From contig JAFODZ010000015.1 of NCBI GenBank assembly GCA_017380435.1, positions 1 to 36,587 of the forward strand: DNA of 36,587 bases. The letters run 5' to 3'. Made by a program: the position numbers and the translations under genes. Positions 1 through 8,089 of the stretch are shown here, one piece after another. The notes under the pieces are model-generated. The model made no database searches. It was not told the DNA's origin and worked only from the letters and a program-made list of their open reading frames with translations. The DNA is from Oscillospiraceae bacterium. GTDB taxonomy: Bacteria; Bacillota; Clostridia; Oscillospirales; Oscillospiraceae. The number at the start of each line of letters is the position of its first letter. Position 1 is the first letter of the stretch.

Positions 1-354
1 AACCTGCGGAACACGGAGAAGAAGTTTATTTGGGAGACCGGCAGGCAGGATCAGCCCTGCAATCCTTCCCACTTCCGAAACCAGTTCAAAAAGGCGTTGG
101 AGCAAATTGATGGTGTCCGCGTGCTGACGCCACATTGCTGCCGGCATACCTTTGTCTCCCAAATGCAAGCCTTGGGTGTGGACATTGAAACGATCCAAAA
201 CATTGTGGGTCACGCGGATATTGATATGACAAAGCATTATCTTCACGTGCAAGAGCCAAAAAGGTTGGAAGCTGCGCAAAGATTTAGTGAAGCCTTTTCC
301 AAGAAGGGCCGGGGAACCCACGGAAACATATTGGACTATGTGAAATCATCTTAG
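1..354 (+). CDS. Tyrosine recombinase/integrase, C-terminal part (5' end outside window)
   Basis: The frame is open from base 1, so only the last 117 residues of a longer gene are visible. They carry the C-terminal catalytic half of a tyrosine site-specific recombinase: the H-x-x-R box (HCCRHTF), the GHAD box with the following histidine position, and the nucleophile tyrosine in KHYLHV. Such enzymes cut and rejoin DNA at attachment sites through a 3'-phosphotyrosyl intermediate. The gene points at the 3' end of the tRNA-Ala gene about 410 bases downstream, the usual layout for an element inserted in a tRNA gene. Its TAG stop overlaps the left arm of an inverted repeat. The N-terminal SAM-like and arm-binding domains are not visible, so phage, ICE or Xer-like origin cannot be settled; the fold assignment is secure. 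Confidence 0.88.
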   Translation, partial: NLRNTEKKFIWETGRQDQPCNPSHFRNQFKKALEQIDGVRVLTPHCCRHTFVSQMQALGVDIETIQNIVGHADIDMTKHYLHVQEPKRLEAAQRFSEAFSKKGRGTHGNILDYVKSS

Positions 355-628
355 GCAAAGGGAGCTCGAACCCCAACAGGTTTTCAGAGGACTGCATTTC
401 CCAATTCGGCAGAAAAACCCTTGATAATACACCCAGTATTGTCTGCGTGTTTTTCTTTGCCTTGAAAAATGCAGACCACTGAAAACTGCGAAGCACCCCT
501 CAGCTTGAAATTTTTGGATGATTTTTGGTGCAGATGACGCAGCCTTGCTGACGCAAGGCAAGGAAGATAAGGCAAAAAGCAGCAAAAAGGGCTGCTGAGG
601 GGCTATTGTGGTTCGGGCCCCCTTTGCC
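353..628. repeat. Inverted-repeat-bounded intergenic element, possibly a structured RNA or MITE-like repeat
   Basis: Outer arms at 353-372 and 609-628 are inverted copies matching at 18 of 20 positions (AGGCAAAGGG followed by a CGAACC end). An inner pair (CCCCTCAGC at 496-504, GCTGAGGGG at 594-602) is perfect, and 542-559 forms a 7-bp hairpin (GCCTTGC, loop TGAC). Nested complementary arms suggest a foldable transcript or a small non-autonomous element. Overlapping minus-strand ORFs here look like read-through of the repeat. The segment fills the gap between the recombinase and the tRNA terminator; whether it recurs in the genome cannot be seen here. Confidence 0.55.
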
Positions 629-730
629 TTATTCAATACTAATTCAAGATGAAAAGTAGCTGGCAAATCCGGTGTATCGGCCGGGTTCTGAGAAGCCGGT
701 ATTTTGAGGTAAAACCGCCACTTTAGCAAA

Positions 731-764
731 GAAAAAGTCCTGAAAACCAATGGTTTTCAGGACT
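731..764 (-). terminator. Rho-independent terminator of tRNA-Ala
   Basis: On the minus strand, three bases beyond the encoded CCA, a perfect 13-bp hairpin (arms 752-764 and 736-748, 3-base loop) is followed by a T-rich run (TTTTTCTTT). This is a textbook intrinsic terminator for the tRNA transcript. Confidence 0.85.
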
Positions 765-767
765 AAG

Positions 768-843
<76 letters not shown>

Positions 844-875
844 ATATTCAGAAAAGTGCTTCACAAAGCTTTTAT

Positions 876-904
876 ATTGTAGCAATCAAACGGGCATTTG
901 TCAA
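876..904 (-). promoter_or_regulatory. Sigma-70-type promoter of tRNA-Ala
   Basis: On the minus strand, a consensus -35 box TTGACA (904-899) is separated by exactly 17 bases from TACAAT (881-876). The predicted start is about 30 bases before the mature tRNA 5' end. Confidence 0.85.
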
Positions 905-1060
905 GGGTTTTTTCGCATTTTTACGAAGCGCTACAGCAAAAGTATCTAAAGAAGCTCGCAGCACAATTTATCCCGTGTTATATTTTCTGCAAATTCAGTA
1001 CGGCTTTGACCGATCCGGCTCCCCTGATCGCGCCATCGGAACACAAGCGCCAAATGCAAA

Positions 1061-1095
1061 AAGACCCACCGACGGGAGAACCGTCGGTGGGTCTT
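1061..1095 (-). terminator. Rho-independent terminator of the ABC exporter/kinase operon
   Basis: A perfect 15-bp hairpin (1061-1075 with 1081-1095, 5-base loop) lies 26 bases past the stop of the last gene; on the minus strand it continues into TTTTTGCATTT. The interval 905-1060 upstream of the tRNA promoter shows no supported gene. Confidence 0.9.
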
Positions 1096-1121
1096 CTTGT
1101 CAAAATGCGGTGCTTGTGGCT

Positions 1122-2504
1122 TTATGAAACTTGTTTTTCGCCGTAACCGTAGCCATAGCCGTAGCTATAGCCGCTAATATCCCGTCCCCGTACATGGGTC
1201 ATCACGCAGCCGATCAGCGGCAAATTGGCATCGTCCAGACGCTGAATGCCGTCGAGGATCTGCTCTCTGGAGGCATAGCCCTGGCGTACAACCATCAGAC
1301 CGCAGTCTGCCATATTCGCCACTTCTGAAGCATCGGCCAGCAAAGAAGAGGGCGGCGTATCCAGGATGATGATGTCGTACTGCTGCCGGGCGGCCCGGAT
1401 CATCGCTTCCATTCTGCGCATCCGTGTCGTCTTCATATTGGCGGATTTACCGGCCTTACCGGCGGTAATGTACAATCTTTCGTAGTCGGTGGCGGAAATT
1501 GCTTCTTCCATTTCCAGCCGCCCCTCCAGGTACTCATCCAGCAGCGCTTCCGTTTGGACGCCCAGCGTTTTGACCACCGCAGGATTGCGCAGATCGCAGT
1601 CGATCAGCAGCACTTTTTTACCCTTATTGGCCCAGGATAGAGCCAGGTTTGCAGAAATGGTGGTCTTGCCCTCGCCGGGGATAGCGCTGGAAACCAGCAG
1701 AACATTTTTTCCCATTTTTTCCATGGCTTTTTCCGCCCGGATGCGCAGCGTTCTCAGCAATTCGGCATAGCCGGCACGCTGAAGGCTCAGCAGCATAGAG
1801 CTGCTTCTTCTGGCGCTGCGACGAACATAGGGGATCTGACCGACACAGGGGATGTTGACCAATGTTTGCAATTCTTTTTCATTGTGAACCGTGTTGACCA
1901 TCATAGCCAGCACCAGCACAATCGCTGCCCACAGGCCCAGACCCATCAGCGCGCCCTTCATCACCGGGCCTTTGAGGCTCAAGCTGTTGGACGGTGCGGT
2001 AGGTACACCGCTTTCGTCCAGCAGTACCAACCGGGTAGGGCCGACAACATACTCGGCAATTTCCGGATAATAGACAATGACCGCATTGAGCACTTCCCAG
2101 GCGAATTGGGGATCCGGATCGATCACTTCAATGGAGATCACGCTGCCGCTGGCGCTGGAAACGACCTGGACAACCGGCATATAGGCAGCACCCAGGTGAG
2201 CCTTCACCCGCTCCTGCAGGACGCCGCTGGTCAGCACATAGGGGAATGTTTTCGCCATCTGTTCCGCAGTTGCCGTGTTGTATGCTGAGATACCGCCGTA
2301 AATGGGGTCTGTCACTCTCACCGAGAAGGTGGCGCTGGCGGTGTAGATCGGCGCATAGGAGCGGTAGGCCCGGAAGCCAAAGAAACCGCTCAGGCCAATC
2401 ACCAACACCAGACACAACAGGATATGCCTTTTGGCAATCTTAACAAAATCGCCCAGCAAAATAAACAGGTCCAGCTTTTGCTCTTGTTTTTCTTCTGACG
2501 CCAT
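1122..2504 (-). CDS. Chain-length determinant and BY-family tyrosine kinase fusion (Wzc-like), downstream copy
   Basis: A 460-residue inner-membrane polysaccharide co-polymerase fused to an autophosphorylating bacterial tyrosine kinase. The Wzz part has membrane segments near residues 28-47 and 183-205 and the proline-rich APSNS motif just before the second. The kinase part has Walker A PGEGKTT (276-282), Walker A' LLIDCDLRNP (299-308) and Walker B IIILDTPP (378-385). The tail has five tyrosines alternating mostly with glycine (446-454), the expected phosphorylation cluster. In the family, phosphorylation state and oligomerisation set polymer length, and the CpsB-like phosphatase encoded upstream in the same operon would reverse it. 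Typical Gram-positive systems split this into CpsC and CpsD; here it is one chain, and a second fused copy lies directly upstream. It is the last gene before the terminator. Confidence 0.92.
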   Translation of the reverse strand: MASEEKQEQKLDLFILLGDFVKIAKRHILLCLVLVIGLSGFFGFRAYRSYAPIYTASATFSVRVTDPIYGGISAYNTATAEQMAKTFPYVLTSGVLQERVKAHLGAAYMPVVQVVSSASGSVISIEVIDPDPQFAWEVLNAVIVYYPEIAEYVVGPTRLVLLDESGVPTAPSNSLSLKGPVMKGALMGLGLWAAIVLVLAMMVNTVHNEKELQTLVNIPCVGQIPYVRRSARRSSSMLLSLQRAGYAELLRTLRIRAEKAMEKMGKNVLLVSSAIPGEGKTTISANLALSWANKGKKVLLIDCDLRNPAVVKTLGVQTEALLDEYLEGRLEMEEAISATDYERLYITAGKAGKSANMKTTRMRRMEAMIRAARQQYDIIILDTPPSSLLADASEVANMADCGLMVVRQGYASREQILDGIQRLDDANLPLIGCVMTHVRGRDISGYSYGYGYGYGEKQVS

Positions 2505-2519
2505 AACTGTCCCCTTTCC

Positions 2520-3992
2520 TTAATCGTTGTTATCGTCGGCGAGATACTGATTGTAGTGACCGTAGTGGCCGTACTTGCCGTAATGTCCGTATTTTCCGTA
2601 ACGGTACCCGTAGCCGTAACCGTAGCTGCCAGAGACCAGGCCGGAGGAATAAACATCGTTGAGCACGCAGCCCAGCAAGGTTGCTCTGCCATCGGACAGC
2701 ATAGCAATAGCCTTGTTGAGGTCAGCGGTTTTGGCTTTGCTCTGCCGCACCACCAGCAAACTGCAATCCGCCAATTCCTTCATGCTCTCTGCATCGGAGA
2801 CCATAGCCAACGGCGGCAGATCCAGGATCACCATATCAAAATTCTCTCTGGCCCATTGGAGCAGCAGCTGCATATTCTCGCCGCCCAGGTACTTTTCCGT
2901 AATGCGGGAGGGTTTGGATTCCAGCAGCATATACAGGCCGCTCTTTTTGTCCCGAATCAAGCCTTGGTTGACACTGATCTTACCGCTGAGGACATCGCAC
3001 AAACCGTTGTGCAGCCGGTTTTGCTCCATTATCTTATAGCAGGCAGGTTTGCGCAGATCGCAATCGATCAAAAGCACTCTTTCGTGCTTGCGCGCCATAG
3101 ATAAGGCCAGATTAACAGCCACAGTGCTCTTACCCTCGTTTTCCAGATGACTGGTCACCATCACGACCTTCTTGCCGTGCATATGGTACTCCACGCGGCT
3201 GGCCAGCTTGCGCATCATCTCCACATAACGGAAGCTGGCAACGGGATTGGTAACCAAAAACGCCGTCTTTTTCCTGCGGAGCATTGCCTTGAAGGTCTTG
3301 TACTTTTTCTCGTGGGGAATTTCGCCCAAATAGCCGCAATCCAACTTTTCTTGAGCTTCTCGGCCGCTGCGCACTGTATCACGGACGAAAGAAAGATATC
3401 CCAACACCACGATCATAGCTGCCGCTGCTAAAAAGGCTGCCTTTTTAGCCAAATCCAGAGCATTCGCCCCATTACTGGGTGCCACAGGTACTGTAGGACC
3501 GCGCAGCATTTCCAGGGAAACATTGTCAACCACCTGATATGTCACCGTTTCATGGTGATCCACCAGTGCCTGCGCCATCAGAAATACTTCTCGGGGATCA
3601 GAGCCGGACACGGTAACTGTCAGCAAGTTGGTCGAAGGGACCACCTGTGCCTGAATCGTTCCGCTAAAAGCCGCGATACCGCTTTCCTCCATAATCGTTT
3701 TGCGCAGCAGCGAGCTGTTGAGCAGTTCTTCAAAAACCGACGCTACTGTGTTTGCGGAGGAAATATTCAGATACACCGTAACACCGCTGTCCCTGGTATA
3801 GGTAACATAGGTAATACTGGTTTTATAGACCGGGCGATAAGAGATACTGGCATACATATAGGCTGCCATGCCCACGATGAGCACCACCAGAACGATCAAA
3901 AACCAGCGCTTTGCCACATCCCGGATCAGGAGCATGGGGTCAAATTTCAATCCCCATTTATCTTGGGTATGTTTTTTATTATTTTGTGTCAT
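2520..3992 (-). CDS. Chain-length determinant and BY-family tyrosine kinase fusion (Wzc-like), upstream copy
   Basis: A 490-residue paralogue of the next gene, 15 bases upstream of it. The Wzz region has membrane segments near residues 31-48 and 184-203 with the APSNG proline motif between. The kinase has Walker A within SHLENEGKST (281-290), Walker A' LLIDCDLRKP (307-316) and Walker B VILDLPP (388-394). The C-terminal tail is unusually rich in tyrosine, with eleven between residues 457 and 483 spaced by Gly, Lys and His. The extracytoplasmic loop differs clearly from the downstream copy, so this is an old duplication rather than a recent repeat. Role by family: copolymerase controlling EPS chain length with the Wzy-like polymerase, regulated by autophosphorylation. 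How the two kinases divide the work is unknown. Confidence 0.92.
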   Translation of the reverse strand: MTQNNKKHTQDKWGLKFDPMLLIRDVAKRWFLIVLVVLIVGMAAYMYASISYRPVYKTSITYVTYTRDSGVTVYLNISSANTVASVFEELLNSSLLRKTIMEESGIAAFSGTIQAQVVPSTNLLTVTVSGSDPREVFLMAQALVDHHETVTYQVVDNVSLEMLRGPTVPVAPSNGANALDLAKKAAFLAAAAMIVVLGYLSFVRDTVRSGREAQEKLDCGYLGEIPHEKKYKTFKAMLRRKKTAFLVTNPVASFRYVEMMRKLASRVEYHMHGKKVVMVTSHLENEGKSTVAVNLALSMARKHERVLLIDCDLRKPACYKIMEQNRLHNGLCDVLSGKISVNQGLIRDKKSGLYMLLESKPSRITEKYLGGENMQLLLQWARENFDMVILDLPPLAMVSDAESMKELADCSLLVVRQSKAKTADLNKAIAMLSDGRATLLGCVLNDVYSSGLVSGSYGYGYGYRYGKYGHYGKYGHYGHYNQYLADDNND

Positions 3993-3998
3993 AAGCGT

Positions 3999-4880
3999 TT
4001 ATCCTTCTACCACAACGATTATTTTGGAATAACCGGTGAATGTTTTGGCATCACTTTCCTCACCAATAGTCTGCGTGACCCAGTAATCGACGGTATATAC
4101 ACCCGGCACATCCGCTTGTACATTATTTTTCACTTCCAGGGTATATCCTTCCGGAAGTCCATCATGCAGGGATACGATCGTATCAGTTCTGGAGAATGTA
4201 TCCAGATAACTCTCCACATCCAACTGACCACCTAAGGGGAGATAGACCATATAATCCTTCAGCGTCAGCGCAGCCTGGTAAGAACCGGATGCATACACCT
4301 CCACCGGGACCACCAGCTTTACGACGTCGCCCAGAGAATTTCTCACACTCAGCTCCATGGAGGAAATACCCGGTGTATAAACATCCACAGGATCCAGCGC
4401 CGCAGCACGGACGCGATGGGTAATATCACCGTCCAGCACATCCTCTGCCGTCACTATGGTGAAAATATTAAAACCGGTAGTGCTGGAAAAAGTCAAAGAT
4501 CTGTTCAGATCAAATCGGGGACTGCGGTAGTCAGTCAGCTTGACCTGCCGCTCAGCCTTGGTCACATTGCCGGCCTTGTCGAAGGCGGCGTAGATCACCT
4601 GGAGCGTGCCTTTCTGATCTATCAGCTTCACAGATTCCACTACCACCGATGCTGTCACATCCGCATCTACATCATCGCTGGCGGTAACGCCCTGCAAATA
4701 AGCCTGTTTTGGGTCGTGTACAGAGAATTCCGGTGCTTCTTCCGAAAACGAAATAATTGGCGGCTGGTTGTCGTTCTGACCGGAAGAAACCAATAGATAT
4801 ACGGAAAATACGCCAATGCAGACTATTGCGATCAACGCAAGTGGAATAATTTGTTTTTTCATAGTCATTTGCCTCTTCAT
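3999..4880 (-). CDS. Membrane-anchored extracellular protein with Ig-like (DUF5011-type) repeats
   Basis: Up to 293 residues: a short basic N-terminus, one hydrophobic segment (about residues 10-32) acting as uncleaved anchor or signal, then an extracytoplasmic region of beta-rich repeats. Motifs such as ASDDVDADVT followed by YAAFDKAGN, and later TAEDVLDGDIT, resemble bacterial Ig-like DUF5011/HYR repeats; two to three can be discerned. There is no lipobox, LPxTG or catalytic motif. The 4880 start overlaps the phosphatase stop by 4 bases (ATGA), implying translational coupling; an ATG at 4862 has a better placed AGAGG and may be the real start. Lying between the phosphatase and the two kinases, it may bind or scaffold polysaccharide at the surface, but that is inference. 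Confidence 0.75.
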   Translation of the reverse strand: MKRQMTMKKQIIPLALIAIVCIGVFSVYLLVSSGQNDNQPPIISFSEEAPEFSVHDPKQAYLQGVTASDDVDADVTASVVVESVKLIDQKGTLQVIYAAFDKAGNVTKAERQVKLTDYRSPRFDLNRSLTFSSTTGFNIFTIVTAEDVLDGDITHRVRAAALDPVDVYTPGISSMELSVRNSLGDVVKLVVPVEVYASGSYQAALTLKDYMVYLPLGGQLDVESYLDTFSRTDTIVSLHDGLPEGYTLEVKNNVQADVPGVYTVDYWVTQTIGEESDAKTFTGYSKIIVVVEG

Positions 4881-5608
4881 CTAAACCAATCCGGCTCTAC
4901 CGGCGGCACTAAATTGTTGGTTATGATTTTCTTGGGATTTTGTATCATCAGCATTTCTGCCGCCTTGGGCGATACGCTGTGATACAGCATTTCATAGGCA
5001 TCTGCGGCGCGGGGCGTGCGCACCCGGGAGGAATGGGCGTCAGTGGCAACAACTGTGGCAAACCCTCTTTCCACCAGCTCCAGCGCCATCATCTGGGTGT
5101 CCTCTCCGTTGCGTCCCAAAAGGCTGCAGCGGTTCACCTGGAACAGGCAGCCCATTTTTTTCCACTGATTGATCAGCTCCGGCTGTTGGCAGATATATTC
5201 ATACCGCTCCGGATGGGCCACCAGCGGCGTATATCCGGCATCGATGACCGTTTGCAGGATCTCCGTTTCCGCCGTTCCGTCTGTATAGAAGGAGAATTCG
5301 ATCAGCGGATAGCGGGAGCCGTTGAGCGTGAGCAGTTTTTTCTCCCGCAAAAGCCGGGCCGTATCAAAGCTGCCAAAAATCTCCATGCCCGTATATAACC
5401 GAATGGGAATCTCCGCTTCCTGCAGCAATTCCCGAAGCATCGCCACGCCATCGATTACATCCGGAGCAGAACCGGTCCGGCAGTGGGGGGTGGCAACAAT
5501 GTGCCGCACACCCTGGTCAGCAGCCATTGCCGCCATCTGCATGGATTCTTCCAAACTCTCAGAGCCGTCATCCAGGCCCGGCAAAATATGGCAGTGCAAA
5601 TCAATCAT
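4877..5608 (-). CDS. cpsB: CpsB/YwqE-like protein-tyrosine phosphatase (PHP domain)
   Basis: A 243-residue protein beginning MIDLHCHILPGLDDG, the metal-binding signature of the PHP-type phosphatases CpsB, Wzb2 and YwqE, with further expected motifs ATPHCR, the HPERY box and the ATDAHS box near the C-terminus. These Mn-dependent enzymes dephosphorylate the tyrosine tail of BY-kinases and thereby modulate capsule synthesis. The start at 5608 is chosen because it has a GGAGAAG Shine-Dalgarno sequence, matches the family N-terminus and overlaps the preceding stop by 4 bases; an extension to 5683 would run into the S26 gene. Two BY-kinase genes follow in the same operon, so its substrates are probably both. 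Confidence 0.93.
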   Translation of the reverse strand: MIDLHCHILPGLDDGSESLEESMQMAAMAADQGVRHIVATPHCRTGSAPDVIDGVAMLRELLQEAEIPIRLYTGMEIFGSFDTARLLREKKLLTLNGSRYPLIEFSFYTDGTAETEILQTVIDAGYTPLVAHPERYEYICQQPELINQWKKMGCLFQVNRCSLLGRNGEDTQMMALELVERGFATVVATDAHSSRVRTPRAADAYEMLYHSVSPKAAEMLMIQNPKKIITNNLVPPVEPDWFR

Positions 5609-6072
5609 TTTTGTCTTCTCCACCCTGTCATGCAGGAATATACTCGAATAATTCCAGGCCGAAACGGCCGTAAAACCAGCCAAATGTGTTCAAAAAACTC
5701 CCACAGGAAGCTGCCCTTGCGCAGCAGCTTTCCCTTTCGGCGAACCGCCTTCACCACAGCCAAAATCTGCTCCGGGCGAATACCGCGTTCGATTGCAACC
5801 TGCCCGTCGCCTACCAGGTCGTAGCTGCCATCTCTTACCTTGCAGATGCGGTGCAGCACATACTGACCGCCCCTTCTGCGGTAAAAGATCATATCGCCCT
5901 TCTTCAGTGGCTGCGCCACCTTCGACAGGTAAACCGTGTCCCTTCCGTGAACCAAAAACGGCACCATACTGCTGCCGCTGATGACCAGCGGAACAGATTC
6001 CGCTTCCTGCAGCAGTTGGGGCAGCTGTTCCGTCAGCAGCTGGGGCTCTATCACGCGCACCTTATGCTCCAT
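5605..6072 (-). CDS. S26-family signal peptidase-like protein, Ser/His (SipW/ER) type
   Basis: 155 residues. Box B appears as SGSSMVPF with the presumed catalytic serine at residue 35. The position that carries lysine in ordinary bacterial SPase I is occupied by His74 in YVLHRI, as in SipW, archaeal and ER-type enzymes. Box E is VGDGQ around residues 87-91. There is no N-terminal membrane anchor; a hydrophobic stretch near residues 117-140 could associate with the membrane. ATG 6072 is preferred over 6108 because GCGAGG lies upstream and it overlaps the ABC gene by only 11 bases. Such S24/S26 peptidases often sit beside peptide exporters and EPS genes. Candidate substrates are an exported peptide of the adjacent ABC transporter or the Ig-like protein, neither proven. 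Confidence 0.8.
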   Translation of the reverse strand: MEHKVRVIEPQLLTEQLPQLLQEAESVPLVISGSSMVPFLVHGRDTVYLSKVAQPLKKGDMIFYRRRGGQYVLHRICKVRDGSYDLVGDGQVAIERGIRPEQILAVVKAVRRKGKLLRKGSFLWEFFEHIWLVLRPFRPGIIRVYSCMTGWRRQK

Positions 6073-7780
6073 ACAGAACCTCGCTAATCTGCTTTTCGTG
6101 GATCTCATAGGCCCGGTTGCAGAATTCTGCGCTGCCGGGGCGGTGGGTCACCAAAATGCAGGTGCGAACCATACCGCTGCGGCGCAGATTTTCCATAACC
6201 CGCCGCTCCGTGGCCGCATCCAATCCGGAGGTAGCCTCGTCCAGCAGCAGAACCGGCGCCTTGCGGAGCAATGCGCGGGCAATGGCAAGGCGTTGGGCCT
6301 GTCCTTCGGAAACACCTCTGCCTCCGGAACCCAGGCGATGCTCCAGCCCGTCGGGGAAGCTTTCCACAAATTCCCAGGCACAGGCAATCTTCAAAGCCTG
6401 CTCCATTTCACTTTCGGTGGCATCCGGCGCCACGATCCGCAGATTGTGGGCGATGCTTCCTGTAAAAATACTGTTTTCCTGGGGTACATAGGCAAACAGG
6501 CTGCGGGTACCGGCATTGATGGGATACACCCTGCCCGTACTGCCCACCAGCTCTGCCGTGCCGGAATCCGGCTCCACCAGTCCCAGTAAAATGCGAAGCA
6601 ATGTGGTTTTGCCCTCACCGGAGGGGCCCATAATGGCCACCATATCCCCGTCCCGGGCACAAAAATCAAACTTATTGAGCAGCAGCTCGCCGTCCTCGTA
6701 GTGAAAATCCACCTGCTTGAGGTTGATATCCACGCCGGCTTCCTGCTCCAGGCACTCAGAAACCCGGTCATTCTCCCGGGGCAGCTCCTCCACGGCCATA
6801 ATGCGCCCGGCGGAGGTGGTCATAGAAATTCCCTGCTGGGCCATAGACGCCAGCGCGTTGAACGAACCCCGCAGCACCCCTGCCAAGTGCAGGAACATAG
6901 TCATCGATCCGTAGGTGATCTCCTGGGTCCACAGCTGATATGCACCCCAGCCGAAGCAGGCTGCCATTACGGTCATACTGACAAAAGACAGCAGGGTGTT
7001 GGTGTTGATCTGGAAGGAATTGAAGGAAAGATAGGCATCGGCATATTGATTTTGTACCTTGCCCATTTCCTTGCGGTAGCGATCCACCGCGGCAAAGGCC
7101 TTAATGCTGGTAAGGTTGCGCAGGGAGTCCTCCTGGAAGGACATCACCTCATCGCTGACCTCTTTCATGGTCAGGCTGTACCGGCGCAGCCGTTTGAGTA
7201 AATAACGGGACACCAGCATCGTCACCGGCGCGCTTGCCAGCGCGATCAGCGCCATCACCGGGTCAAAAAACAAAATAATGCAAAACGCGCCGATAAATTT
7301 GGCAGCAGTGGATAGCAGACTGGGAGCAAAGCCGATGATGCCGTCAGCCACCGTGTTGATATCGGAATTCAGACGGCTCAGCAGATCGCCGCTGCGGTAG
7401 CTGCCGGTTTTTTCCCAGCTTGCCCGGAGAATGCGCCCATAGGTTTTGTACTGCATCTGATTGCGCACACGCATATGTACCCTTGCGCTGACCCGGGAGG
7501 AAAAGGCCTGAAGTCCCAAGCTTCCCAGCGTCATTGCCGCCATCAGCAGCGCCACGCTCAGAACCCGATCCGTGCCGTAGCCTGTGACAGCATCGACCAG
7601 ATATTTGGAAGCCACGCTGGAGGCCAGGCTCATCGCCGTACCCAAAATCGACAACGCACCCACCGCAAAAATGGCGCTGCGCTGTTTTTTGGCATTGGCC
7701 CACAGCCACTTGCACTCCCGCTTCAGTTGCTTGGGATCTTCCGTATTCAGTTGTTTCTGAAGAAAACCAAGCAATCTCAT
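6062..7780 (-). CDS. ABC transporter, fused permease and ATPase (exporter type)
   Basis: A 572-residue half-transporter: six predicted membrane helices in roughly residues 35-310, then a nucleotide-binding domain with Walker A GPSGEGKTT, signature VSEGQAQR (a variant of LSGGQ), Walker B LLLDEATSGLD and H-loop VTHR. It would work as a homodimer exporting a lipid, peptide or glycan intermediate. It lacks an N-terminal C39 peptidase, so any leader processing would need a separate protease, and the next gene is an S26 peptidase. It is first in an operon whose promoter lies about 280 bases upstream. A separate Wzx flippase exists in the locus, so flipping the EPS repeat unit is unlikely to be its job. 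Substrate unknown. Confidence 0.9.
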   Translation of the reverse strand: MRLLGFLQKQLNTEDPKQLKRECKWLWANAKKQRSAIFAVGALSILGTAMSLASSVASKYLVDAVTGYGTDRVLSVALLMAAMTLGSLGLQAFSSRVSARVHMRVRNQMQYKTYGRILRASWEKTGSYRSGDLLSRLNSDINTVADGIIGFAPSLLSTAAKFIGAFCIILFFDPVMALIALASAPVTMLVSRYLLKRLRRYSLTMKEVSDEVMSFQEDSLRNLTSIKAFAAVDRYRKEMGKVQNQYADAYLSFNSFQINTNTLLSFVSMTVMAACFGWGAYQLWTQEITYGSMTMFLHLAGVLRGSFNALASMAQQGISMTTSAGRIMAVEELPRENDRVSECLEQEAGVDINLKQVDFHYEDGELLLNKFDFCARDGDMVAIMGPSGEGKTTLLRILLGLVEPDSGTAELVGSTGRVYPINAGTRSLFAYVPQENSIFTGSIAHNLRIVAPDATESEMEQALKIACAWEFVESFPDGLEHRLGSGGRGVSEGQAQRLAIARALLRKAPVLLLDEATSGLDAATERRVMENLRRSGMVRTCILVTHRPGSAEFCNRAYEIHEKQISEVLYGA

Positions 7781-7842
7781 ATCTGATATCTCACATATTC
7801 TGTATTAATCGGCGGAAGCTTCTGCCAACGGACTGAGGCCGA

Positions 7843-7945
7843 TGTCATTGCGAACCAGTGACTGTGTCGCTGGTGTGGCAATCTGTTGCGCCAAGCTGTA
7901 CCTTGAGATTTCCCAGTCCCGAACGAAAACCGGCTCAGACTGACA
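7843..7945. repeat. Dispersed intergenic repeat with TGTCA ends
   Basis: Starts TGTCATTGCGAACC and ends with the partial inverse GGCTCAGACTGACA (10 of 14 positions match when reverse-complemented). The interior GTGGCAATCT/GAGATTTCCC style resembles intergenic repeats common in gut Firmicute assemblies (from memory, not searched). It sits in the untranslated leader between the operon promoter and the ABC gene. Confidence 0.5.
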
Positions 7946-8060
7946 ATATCGCTTAACACACAAAACTTTGGCAGTTTCTGCGGAGCATTTTTCATAAATC
8001 CCCGCTTTGCTCCCAAAACCATTCTGAATTTTGGGCATACTCCCACTCTTATCCATCCTA

Positions 8061-8089
8061 AGTATATACTTTTTCCCGCAAAATGTCAA
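8061..8089 (-). promoter_or_regulatory. Promoter of the ABC/S26/cpsB/kinase operon
   Basis: On the minus strand TTGACA (8089-8084), a 17-base spacer and TATACT (8066-8061), near consensus. It drives the five-to-six-gene operon ending at 1122. The start site would be near 8054, leaving a leader of about 270 bases before ATG 7780 that contains the dispersed repeat. Between this promoter and the plus-strand one at 8186 there is nothing further I can name. Confidence 0.8.

Noticed and set aside
346..750. Minus-strand frames of 60-134 residues between the recombinase and tRNA
   Set aside because: They cross the inverted-repeat element, overlap each other in different frames, lack ribosome sites and show no protein family features.
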